NCBI GenBank assembly: GCA_002746215.1
Contig: NVWI01000001.1
Span: 444,418-478,846 of the forward strand
DNA length: 34,429 bases
Direction: 5' to 3'
Source: SAR86 cluster bacterium
Lineage (GTDB): Bacteria > Pseudomonadota > Gammaproteobacteria > Pseudomonadales > Pseudohongiellaceae
Each line of letters starts with the position of its first letter. Position 1 is the stretch's first letter. The notes beneath the pieces are model-generated. The model did not search any database. It worked only from the letters and a program-made list of their open reading frames with translations, and was not told the origin of the DNA. A program made the translations under genes and the position numbers. Shown here one piece after another: positions 8,777-15,659 of this stretch.

Positions 8777-9488
8777 AAGCTGGTTAGCCTCTAGGAAAAA
8801 ATCTTTCCAGCTTACTAACAGGCCTTTTATTACACTCGCTTTTGCCCAAGCCTGGGATGGAAGTATTACCACGAGTAAAGGTGAATCGGTTGCTTTGAGT
8901 TGTTCAGCATCGAATCAGTTGACTCATCAACTGCGTAGCCTACACGAAGGCATATTAGTTGGAATTGAAACAGTTTTATCCGATGACCCTCAATTAACTG
9001 TCAGGGAATGGGCAGGAAATAACCCACAGCCGATTGTATTAGACAGTCGATTACGCATGCCTCCTGAATCAAATTTACACCACCACCCTGATAAAAAGTG
9101 CTGGGTGCTAACTGTTGAAAATGCTGAGGCTTCTGCAACGCCAGAAGATTTAGCTCACGAAATAATTCAGGTTTCCCGTCACAAGCATGACTTTGTTCCA
9201 TTATTACCAGCAATGAGCCTATTACGTGAAAAAGGTATAGAAAGTTTGATGGTTGAAGGCGGCGCGAAGGTAATAACTGAATTTTTGAAATTAGGTCTAG
9301 CCGATGCAGTTGTAATGACAATGGCGCCTAAGTTTTTAGGAGGTTATAAAGCGGTTGGCGACCTGGGAATTACAGATATAGCGTTAGTGCCTCATATTTC
9401 TCCAATTAGTTATGACAAACTTGGGGAAGACTTGATAGTTTGGGGTGATTTAAAGTACAGAGGAAAGTACAGCGAGCCGGAGAAATGA
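8754..9488 (+). CDS. Stand-alone RibD C-terminal-type reductase (DHFR fold)
   Basis: A 244-aa protein with only the reductase half of RibD and no N-terminal deaminase domain. Motifs: LAFAQAWDGSIT near 28-39, the NADPH-binding GILVGIETVLSDDPQLT at 66-82, and LMVEGGAKVITEFL with EGG at 168-170. Relatives reduce the ribose side chain of the GTP cyclohydrolase II product to a ribityl chain, as in fungal and archaeal riboflavin synthesis. The start is set at ATG 8754 because the preceding in-frame codons are hydrophobic noise inside ribA and the family begins just before the RPFITLAFA strand. It overlaps ribA by 23 bp and the next gene by 4 bp. The reaction is inferred from family and from the adjacent cyclohydrolase. 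Confidence 0.85.
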   Translation: MSLNQQIESWLASRKKSFQLTNRPFITLAFAQAWDGSITTSKGESVALSCSASNQLTHQLRSLHEGILVGIETVLSDDPQLTVREWAGNNPQPIVLDSRLRMPPESNLHHHPDKKCWVLTVENAEASATPEDLAHEIIQVSRHKHDFVPLLPAMSLLREKGIESLMVEGGAKVITEFLKLGLADAVVMTMAPKFLGGYKAVGDLGITDIALVPHISPISYDKLGEDLIVWGDLKYRGKYSEPEK

Positions 9489-10495
9489 AAGCAAGGCGGC
9501 TGTGGTTTATCGAACCAAAGGTAATTGAAATTCGTGAGCATGAGCTTAGCCCTTTAGCTTCGGATGAAGTACTTGTAAGAACCGTAGCTTCAGGTATTAG
9601 CGCTGGCACTGAGATGTTGGTTTATCGAGGACAGTTACCTCAAGATGTGCCACTAGATGCTTCTATAAAGGCTTTCCAAGGTTTAGATGGCTCCTATCCG
9701 CTGCCCTATGGTTATGCTTGTGTGGGTGTTATTGAAGCGCTTGGAAGTGCTTTAAATAAAGCTATTAAAACTAAAAAAGTTTTTGCCTTTCAGCCTCATG
9801 CTTCTCACTTTATCTGTAAATTAGATCAACTTATTTTTCTGCCAGATGGAATGTCTGACGAGACAGGCACGTTCTTAGCGAACATGGAGACAGCTGTAAA
9901 TTTCCTCATAGATGGAGCCGCTCAAAAACATGAAAATGTAGCGATAATAGGGGTGGGGATTGTGGGGCAATTGCTAAACTCTCTATTGAATCAGTATCCT
10001 TTAAACAAAATAACTGTGATTGATACAATAAAAGCCCGCAGAGATTTGGCCGCGCAAGAAAAGCTCACGTTTAGTTTTACTCCTGATGCCAGGGAAGTTA
10101 TTGCTGTAGATATAGATGAGAAGTTTGATCTTATTTTTGAGTTAAGTGGTAATCCAGAAGTTTTAAATCTTGCAATTGAGTTGAGTGGGTTTGCTGGACG
10201 TATTATTGTTGGCAGTTGGTACGGCAATAAATCAGCTTCTATAAATTTAGGCGGTGCTTTTCACAGAAACCGGTTAAAGATAATTAGTAGTCAAGTAAGC
10301 ACTATTAGTCCTGAGCACGCATTGGAATGGACTAAAGCAAAGCGCTTAAAAAAAGCCCTGGCATTACTTACGGAGCTGGATGCTGAGAAATATATAACAC
10401 ACCGCTTCCCCTTGTCTCAGGCAGATAAAGCGTATCAATTGCTTGATAGAGAACCAGACAAAACATTGCAAATTATATTAACGTATGAGGATTAA
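9485..10495 (+). CDS. MDR-superfamily dehydrogenase, BchC-like, lacking zinc ligands
   Basis: A 336-aa medium-chain dehydrogenase/reductase. The N-terminal GroES-like domain has SGISAGTEMLVYRG at about 37-50. In zinc alcohol dehydrogenases a cysteine zinc ligand lies at this point; here it is serine. The structural four-cysteine zinc lobe is also missing. The Rossmann site is GVGIVG at 156-161. The SGxSAGTE signature recalls bacteriochlorophyllide dehydrogenase BchC and related non-zinc MDR proteins. It probably oxidises or reduces a hydroxyl or carbonyl group on the cluster's intermediate with NAD(P)H. ATGA overlap with the reductase before it and a gap of 3 bp to the next gene show one operon. 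Substrate unknown. Confidence 0.8.
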   Translation: MKARRLWFIEPKVIEIREHELSPLASDEVLVRTVASGISAGTEMLVYRGQLPQDVPLDASIKAFQGLDGSYPLPYGYACVGVIEALGSALNKAIKTKKVFAFQPHASHFICKLDQLIFLPDGMSDETGTFLANMETAVNFLIDGAAQKHENVAIIGVGIVGQLLNSLLNQYPLNKITVIDTIKARRDLAAQEKLTFSFTPDAREVIAVDIDEKFDLIFELSGNPEVLNLAIELSGFAGRIIVGSWYGNKSASINLGGAFHRNRLKIISSQVSTISPEHALEWTKAKRLKKALALLTELDAEKYITHRFPLSQADKAYQLLDREPDKTLQIILTYED

Positions 10496-10498
10496 GCC

Positions 10499-10885
10499 AT
10501 GTATAGCATAGCCGTAATGAAAGATTTTATTGCGCAACACTTTTTAATTGGCGGGGATTGGGGAGAGGAAAACCACCCTCATTCACATCATTATGTTATT
10601 GAACTAATCATCGAACATGATGAGCTGGATCAACATGGGTATTTAGTTGATATTGTCGATATTGAAGCAGCCCTGGAACAAACCGCTGCTTATTTTAAGG
10701 ATAAAATGCTAAATGAATTACCTGAATTTGAAGGTTTAAATCCGAGCTTAGAGCATTTTTCTCGAATCATCTGGCAACAGATTATTAACCAGATTAATCC
10801 TCCTGGTAATGGAAAGCTTGAAATTAAATTATGGGAAAATGAGAATTGTTGGGCTGCTTACAAGAAAGATTACCTAAGTAGTTAA
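10499..10885 (+). CDS. 6-pyruvoyl-tetrahydropterin synthase/QueD-fold protein with altered active site
   Basis: A 128-aa T-fold protein of the PTPS/QueD family. The presumed zinc histidines are H14 (AQHFL), H28 and H30 (HPHSHHY), and the pterin-anchoring glutamate is E113 in KLWENENCWAAY. By-eye alignment shows no cysteine four residues before the HxH pair (E24 instead), and the Asp-His pair that normally precedes the LN dipeptide is Lys-Asp (67-68). The catalytic Cys/Asp/His set of PTPS and QueD is therefore not recognisable, while the zinc site and base-binding glutamate remain. It may bind a pterin- or pyrimidine-like compound and do different chemistry. It starts 3 bp after the dehydrogenase and ends 10 bp before the glycosyltransferase. 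Classical preQ0 or biopterin synthesis is unlikely here. Confidence 0.78.
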   Translation: MYSIAVMKDFIAQHFLIGGDWGEENHPHSHHYVIELIIEHDELDQHGYLVDIVDIEAALEQTAAYFKDKMLNELPEFEGLNPSLEHFSRIIWQQIINQINPPGNGKLEIKLWENENCWAAYKKDYLSS

Positions 10886-10895
10886 TATATCCCTT

Positions 10896-11960
10896 ATGAG
10901 AATAGGCTTATTGATTTATGGAGATATTAATACTATCAGTGGTGGTTACCTCTATGATAGAAAATTAGTTGAATTTTTACGCCAGAATGGTGATGAAGTT
11001 AGCATCATAAGTATAAAAAAAACTTCGTATTTTAAAGCATTAATATCAAACTCAATTCCTGCAGAACTTAAGCAACTTAAATTAGATGTGTTGATTCAGG
11101 ACGAGCTTGTTCATCCGTCTTTTTGGCGTATAAACTATCAATTAAAAAAACTACTAGAGTGTCCCATTGTTTCTCTGGTGCATTTGTTTAGTAGTGCTAT
11201 GCCTGTTTCCCCTTTTAAGCGTATTTTTTTTCGTTTTATCGAAAAGCGTTATTTGAAATCCATCGATGCGCTAATACTAAATAGTAAAGAAACCTTTTAT
11301 CAAGCGGGGCTTATATTGCAGGGGAAGGTTCCTCCAAATATTATAGCTTTGCCATGTGGGAATAATTTCACTGAAATTGAAGAGACGAAAATAGTTTCTT
11401 CATCAGATGGTCTTAAAATACTTTTTGTTGGAAATATTTCTCTGCAAAAAGGACTACATGTTCTTATTAAAGCGATGTATAAACTTAATAATAAAAATAT
11501 CTCTCTGTCAGTAATAGGTCGTGAAGATTTAGAACCGCGCTATATCGAAACCATAAAGAAATATATAAAAATAAATGGCTTTGAAAACCAAATAAATTTC
11601 CTTGGCGTCTTAAGAGAAGAAGCATTAAAAGAGAAATATCTTGAGCATGATATATTTATATTGCCTTCAATGAATGAAGCCTACGGAATTGTTTTTTTAG
11701 AAGCCATGCAGTTTTCTTTGCCTATAATTGGTTGTAATGTGGGCGGCGCTAAAGAGATTATCGAAGAAAAAATAAATGGATATTTAATTGATCCTGATGA
11801 CAGCATCCGACTTGCTGAATTAATTAACGCTATGAACAGTGACAGGGAATTACTTAGGCAGATGTCAGAATCGGCTCGACAAAAATATTTGCAACATCCG
11901 ACATGGAATGAAAGCATTAGTAAAATAAGATTATTCTTACAGAAAATAGTTGAAGCTTAG
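10896..11960 (+). CDS. Glycosyltransferase family 4 (GT-B fold)
   Basis: A 354-aa retaining-type glycosyltransferase. The N-terminal half has GGYLYDRKLVEFLRQNGDEV near 16-35 for acceptor binding. The C-terminal donor domain begins around ILFVGNISLQKGLHVL (175-190) and carries the EX7E motif at E261 and E269 (EAYGIVFLEA), followed by NVGGAKEII. Cytoplasmic, with no signal peptide; the hydrophobic patches could give peripheral membrane contact. It lies tightly within the ribA-led operon, so its acceptor is probably the cluster's product or a lipid. The coding sequence looks more AT-rich than its neighbours. Donor sugar and acceptor cannot be read from the sequence. Confidence 0.85.
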   Translation: MRIGLLIYGDINTISGGYLYDRKLVEFLRQNGDEVSIISIKKTSYFKALISNSIPAELKQLKLDVLIQDELVHPSFWRINYQLKKLLECPIVSLVHLFSSAMPVSPFKRIFFRFIEKRYLKSIDALILNSKETFYQAGLILQGKVPPNIIALPCGNNFTEIEETKIVSSSDGLKILFVGNISLQKGLHVLIKAMYKLNNKNISLSVIGREDLEPRYIETIKKYIKINGFENQINFLGVLREEALKEKYLEHDIFILPSMNEAYGIVFLEAMQFSLPIIGCNVGGAKEIIEEKINGYLIDPDDSIRLAELINAMNSDRELLRQMSESARQKYLQHPTWNESISKIRLFLQKIVEA

Positions 11961-11970
11961 GAGTCTTTTT

Positions 11971-12861
11971 TTGGTTAATGAAACTTTTGATTATGTGCAA
12001 TACTTGGATGTAAAAAAAGGTATTGATGATAGCAGCCTGAACAAAAATGTATGGGCCCTATTTTCTACTTGGTTAAGAGCGGAAAGTGAGCAAGATGCAA
12101 TTCTTAAGGTGCTGGAAATTGGTGCGGGTATAGGTACGATGATTGAGCGATTGCTTGACGCTTCTTTACTGCATAAATGTCATTATATGGCATTGGAACC
12201 TGACCCTTCATTTAAAACTGCAGCCTTAGACCGTTTACAGTTATGGGCAAGTAATAATAATTGTGGTTTTAAAATAAGCTCGGCAGGTCTATGGCTTATT
12301 AGCAATAAAGAATTGGATAGTAAATTAGACCTTAGAGTTGAATGGATAGAGTCTGATGCTGATAGCATTGACCAACTTTTTGATAAGGAAAGTTTTGACT
12401 TACTACTAAGTCATGCAGTAATTGACTTACTTCCAGTGCCCGAAATAATGCCTGTTATTTTAGAGAAATTGAGGGATCAGGGTGGATACTACTTTAGTTT
12501 AAACTTCTCCGGTGAAACTGAATTTTATCCAAGTATGGAGGATGATATTGAAATTGCAGAGCAATATCATGCGGATATGGACAGCAGGTTTCCTAAATTA
12601 GATTGGCGGCCTAGCATGACAGGCAGCACTCTCCCTAAGTGGCTAGAAAGCTATGGGTGTGAGCAAGTTGTTGATGGTGAGTCGAACTGGAGCTTAGGAA
12701 AAAGTGATCAATTATTTATCCGAAATATATTGGATACTATCAAGAAGGCCCTTTATGGATTCCCAAAGCTGGATAACTGGTTGGCTAAACGCTATAAAGA
12801 GCTTGAGCAAGGTGATCTCAAAATGAAAATTTCAAATCGAGACTGTTTTGGATTGAAGTAG
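11971..12861 (+). CDS. Class I SAM-dependent methyltransferase, last rightward gene of the cluster
   Basis: About 296 aa. The SAM-binding motif VLEIGAGIGTMIERLL is near residues 47-62, the acidic MALEPDPSF strand follows, and SFDLLLSHAVIDLLP is the post-motif segment. The start is taken as TTG at 11971 because AGGAG lies at 11959-11963, seven bases upstream. A longer reading from TTG at 11950 would place the start inside the previous gene. The C-terminal third includes a segment (YPSMEDDIEIAEQYHADMDS) found in small-molecule methyltransferases of unknown target. Its last 30 bp overlap the end of the convergent membrane gene. It probably methylates an O, N or C atom on the cluster's intermediate. 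Confidence 0.78.
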   Translation: MVNETFDYVQYLDVKKGIDDSSLNKNVWALFSTWLRAESEQDAILKVLEIGAGIGTMIERLLDASLLHKCHYMALEPDPSFKTAALDRLQLWASNNNCGFKISSAGLWLISNKELDSKLDLRVEWIESDADSIDQLFDKESFDLLLSHAVIDLLPVPEIMPVILEKLRDQGGYYFSLNFSGETEFYPSMEDDIEIAEQYHADMDSRFPKLDWRPSMTGSTLPKWLESYGCEQVVDGESNWSLGKSDQLFIRNILDTIKKALYGFPKLDNWLAKRYKELEQGDLKMKISNRDCFGLK

Positions 12862-13818
12862 TCTCAAACAAATAAACCCCGCTCCTAGCACTAGAATATC
12901 CCGAAACCTGATGAGTGCTAATAAGGCTGCTGCTGAAGCTATTGGTAATGCTAATGCTGTAAAGCTCCAAAATACTGCTGCTTCTAATGTTCCAATTCCG
13001 CCTGGCAGTGGCAATAAAAAGGCTAAACGCATCGCTACTAGTAATAATACAAACGAGCTTATATCCAGGTTAAGATTAAAGAAACTTAGGACCAAATAAA
13101 GTTCAAAAAATGTTAATAACCAGCCGCTTAGAGATAGCAACATAGCAGAGTAAAGAGCAGGCTTATTGGCTAATAAAAGTTTTAAGGAATCAGTAATATC
13201 ATTTGAGTAAAAGTTTGCTTCCGATAAACGCTTGCTACCTAGCCATTTTTGAGCAAACTTATTTATGCTTATCCCCAACGCTTCGCTGCGATTAATAACC
13301 AGCCAGGTACTAAGACTTAAGACTAGTATTAACAGGCCTATTAGAAGAGCAATTGAAAGCCAGTCAGCTAGTTCTGCCTGGGTAAAAAACAAAATTATAA
13401 TTCCAAATAGTAATACAGAAAAATTAGTCCAAAGTTCAAAAATCCTATCTGCTGTGACTGCCAATACAGAATTACTTGGGGAGATTAAATATCTTTTCCA
13501 CAGTAAAAATATTTGCAAAGGTTCGCCGCCAAATTGTGGGCCTGGCGTAATAAAGCTTATACTTTGGCCGGCTTGTCGCAATAATAGTAAGTTAAAAAAA
13601 TGCAGCTTTAACTCTAGGCCTAAGGTTAAAACTAGCCAGCGCCATACGAAAATTAGAATTATGACCAGATTAATTGAAAGCCAATAAAACCATTGTGCAC
13701 TTGTTAAGTGTGAAATGGTTTTAAAAATAGTATCGAACGGTAAATCACGAATAAGCCAGGCAGCTAAAGCTAATGCGATTAACCAGGTGAGAATCCTAAT
13801 AACTTTATAGTTAAGCAT
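12832..13818 (-). CDS. LPG-synthase-transmembrane-domain (UPF0104/YbhN-like) integral membrane protein
   Basis: About 328 aa with roughly eight hydrophobic helices. Family motifs are PGPQFGGEPLQIFLLWKRY, TADRIFELW and, near the C-terminus, LPLPGGIGTLEAAVFW. The domain resembles the flippase part of MprF but lacks the aminoacyl-transferase domain. Such stand-alone proteins are often next to glycosyltransferases and are proposed to move or bind lipids. The start is set at ATG 13818, which shares a base with the stop of the gene before it (TGATG). An earlier in-frame start at 13845 would lie inside that gene. It is convergent with the methyltransferase with a 30-bp coding overlap. Confidence 0.8.
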   Translation of the reverse strand: MLNYKVIRILTWLIALALAAWLIRDLPFDTIFKTISHLTSAQWFYWLSINLVIILIFVWRWLVLTLGLELKLHFFNLLLLRQAGQSISFITPGPQFGGEPLQIFLLWKRYLISPSNSVLAVTADRIFELWTNFSVLLFGIIILFFTQAELADWLSIALLIGLLILVLSLSTWLVINRSEALGISINKFAQKWLGSKRLSEANFYSNDITDSLKLLLANKPALYSAMLLSLSGWLLTFFELYLVLSFFNLNLDISSFVLLLVAMRLAFLLPLPGGIGTLEAAVFWSFTALALPIASAAALLALIRFRDILVLGAGFICLRLLQSKTVSI

Positions 13819-14978
13819 CAGGCCCCATCGTATCTGTTTACCCACTTATCATCCCAAATCCACAAGCTGTATTTCCCTGTCCCAAACTGCATAACCCAGA
13901 TGACTGTAGCAAGTAAAATTCCATCAAGAAATTGCATTTCGTGTGAAATAAAAAACCAGCATAATAAACAAGAAAGGATAACCGCAAAAAAACGACCATT
14001 AATACCAAGTAAGATCATCAATGTTGAAAACACTAAGCTTATTAAAAAGATTGGGTTGATAGGCGAGGGCCCTTCACCTAGCAGTGGAAATGTATTGGTT
14101 TTTATCAAGCTTAGGCAAAGCAATAAAACTATTAACACCCTAAGTGAGGGCAACAACACAATTTGTGTCGCATTGTTGAGGGTTTGGGAAAAATTAAGGC
14201 TTTTAGAGCCGTTTAATTTTATCCGTCCGCTGACAGTGAGCCAATCCATGATAAACCCTGCAAGCAAAGGCAGCATAAATGCAATCCCGGCAACCATAGT
14301 TGCTGGCGGCGATAGAATTGGCCAAAGTACAACAGCAAGAAAGCCCATTTGAAATCCTGCAATTGCCCTGCGTGACATGTTGGTTGGGAGCTGATAAATG
14401 GGCTTATTCTGCTTGGATCTCCAGTATAGCCCCCATTGAAAAAGATAATAGGCAAGGCTCACCGATAAGTAAGACCAATGAATCTGCCCAATCCAAACGG
14501 CTAATAAAGGCGCGATTAGCAGCCCCAAGGCATCGAATTCGATATCTAACTTTGTGCCTAATAGGCTTTCATGCTTTGTAAGGCGGGCAATATAGCCGTC
14601 TACTCTATCGATTATGGCGGCAAAAAAATAGCTAAGTGCTGGAATTAAAATAATTTTTTCACTCAAATTGGCATGGAAAATAAAGCCTCCTGTTAAAGCT
14701 ATTAAAAAGCCCCTTAGCAGAGTCAGTCGGTTCGCCCCGCCTAAATTTGGATAGAGAGCTAGTTGCATTGAAGAGCGGTTTAAATTGAGTAGTTTGACTG
14801 CTCTGTGTATTGCCAGCATCCATAAAAGCCCAGCTTGTATAAACCATTGAAATGATTCGGAAAAAGACCATGTAAGTGAGATAAGTACTGCAAAAACAAT
14901 GAGTAACAGAAACCCTGAATAGAAAATCACTTTGGTTTCTAGCACTAGAGATGACGGTAATTGAGATGAATAATTCAT
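13818..14978 (-). CDS. CDP-alcohol phosphatidyltransferase family membrane protein
   Basis: A 386-aa polytopic membrane protein. The complete CDP-alcohol phosphotransferase signature DxxDGxxARx8Gx3Dx3D is present: DRVDGYIARLTKHESLL, then GTKLDIEFD. These aspartates bind the metal ions that activate CDP-diacylglycerol or another CDP-alcohol. The catalytic domain occupies about residues 75-220. The C-terminal 160 residues add further hydrophobic helices, making it longer than PgsA or PssA. It is translationally coupled to the LPG-synthase-like gene. Paired with that gene and the convergent operon it may attach a head group to a lipid. Acceptor unknown; ordinary phospholipid synthesis is possible but less likely given the size and context. 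Confidence 0.85.
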   Translation of the reverse strand: MNYSSQLPSSLVLETKVIFYSGFLLLIVFAVLISLTWSFSESFQWFIQAGLLWMLAIHRAVKLLNLNRSSMQLALYPNLGGANRLTLLRGFLIALTGGFIFHANLSEKIILIPALSYFFAAIIDRVDGYIARLTKHESLLGTKLDIEFDALGLLIAPLLAVWIGQIHWSYLSVSLAYYLFQWGLYWRSKQNKPIYQLPTNMSRRAIAGFQMGFLAVVLWPILSPPATMVAGIAFMLPLLAGFIMDWLTVSGRIKLNGSKSLNFSQTLNNATQIVLLPSLRVLIVLLLCLSLIKTNTFPLLGEGPSPINPIFLISLVFSTLMILLGINGRFFAVILSCLLCWFFISHEMQFLDGILLATVIWVMQFGTGKYSLWIWDDKWVNRYDGA

Positions 14979-15269
14979 TTGATAAACATACGTAGGCTCA
15001 GTTTTTATTGCAACAATGCAATAAAATAGGTATTTGCGCTATCTTGCGTATGTAATTGGGCTGCAAATTGTTAATTATTTACAATTTAGAGTGGATTTTA
15101 AGTAAAAAAGTTTTTTTTGATTAAAAAACATGAAGAAAGCGGGTTTTTTTAACATTTAGACTAGACTTTGATGTCGAAACTTGCCAACATCGCTTTTCAG
15201 GAGAGGCTAAGGAATAGCTTGGCGCTTAATTATTGGAAATACTTAGATTATAAGTGAAGGAGTAAAAAC
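14979..15269. other. Divergent intergenic region before the yjbE-like gene
   Basis: These 291 bp carry no convincing ORF. They hold an inverted repeat, AAATTGT at 15065-15071 with ACAATTT at 15081-15087, and a T-rich inverted repeat, GTTTTTT at 15110-15116 with AAAAAAC at 15123-15129. A GAAGGAG ribosome binding site lies seven bases before the yjbE-like ATG. Promoters for both flanking operons must be here, but no hexamer pair is convincing enough to call. The long leader before the exopolysaccharide genes suggests regulation. Confidence 0.5.
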
Positions 15270-15557
15270 ATGAGAATTCTTAGCAAAAAATTAATGGTTG
15301 CATTACTGGCTGTCTCAATGGCTACTTTTCCAGCTTTGCAAGCAAATGCTCAAGGCGGCGCGGCTGCAGGCGGGATCGCTGGAGTAAGTACTACAGCATT
15401 GGTAATTGCTGGTATAGTTGTCGTTGGAGCTGTTGCTTCTGCAAATAAAGACAGTGGCAGACCTGATGTGTTTGCAACTATCCCTTCAGCAACTACAACT
15501 ACTACTGATACTGCTTCTAACGGCGGTTCTACTACTACTACTACTACTACAAATTAA
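15270..15557 (+). CDS. yjbE: YjbE-like small secreted Thr/Ala-rich protein
   Basis: A 95-aa protein. It has a cleavable signal peptide (MRILSKKLMVALLAVSMATF, likely cut after NAQ or ANA near 26-28), a Gly/Ala-rich hydrophobic segment (about 30-60) and a Thr-rich tail of seven threonines before the last Asn. E. coli YjbE has the same design: short, Gly/Ala-rich, with a poly-Thr tail. It is the first gene of the yjbEFGH exopolysaccharide operon, controlled by the Rcs phosphorelay in E. coli. Here a strong RBS precedes the ATG and a strong terminator follows, so it is probably made in excess over the downstream genes. The tail is encoded by a perfect ACT repeat. Sequence similarity is by composition and context, so the symbol is tentative. 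Confidence 0.65.
   Translation: MRILSKKLMVALLAVSMATFPALQANAQGGAAAGGIAGVSTTALVIAGIVVVGAVASANKDSGRPDVFATIPSATTTTTDTASNGGSTTTTTTTN
15531..15548 (+). repeat. (ACT)6 trinucleotide tandem repeat in the yjbE-like tail
   Basis: Six perfect ACT units followed by one ACA encode the terminal threonine run. Slippage would change tail length by whole residues without a frameshift. Confidence 0.85.
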
Positions 15558-15581
15558 GAGTAGTTTAGTAGTTCAAGTATT

Positions 15582-15606
15582 AAAAGGCGGCTTTGCCGCC
15601 TTTTTT
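15582..15606 (+). terminator. Rho-independent terminator between yjbE-like and yjbH-like genes
   Basis: AAAAGGCGGC at 15582-15591, a TTT loop, then GCCGCCTTTT with a run of six T ending at 15606. The ten-bp stem with a U tract is a textbook terminator. It lies 25 bp after the yjbE-like stop and ahead of yjbH, so partial read-through would set a high yjbE to low yjbH ratio. Confidence 0.93.
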
Positions 15607-15659
15607 ATGTCTGTAAAATAAACTCCATGTTCTTGTGGTTTAGAGTGATAGAACAAGTA

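Noticed and set aside
12911-14581. Plus-strand ORFs of up to 150 aa opposite the two membrane genes
   Set aside because: The minus-strand frames have complete family signatures; the plus-strand ones are low-complexity shadows without RBS.
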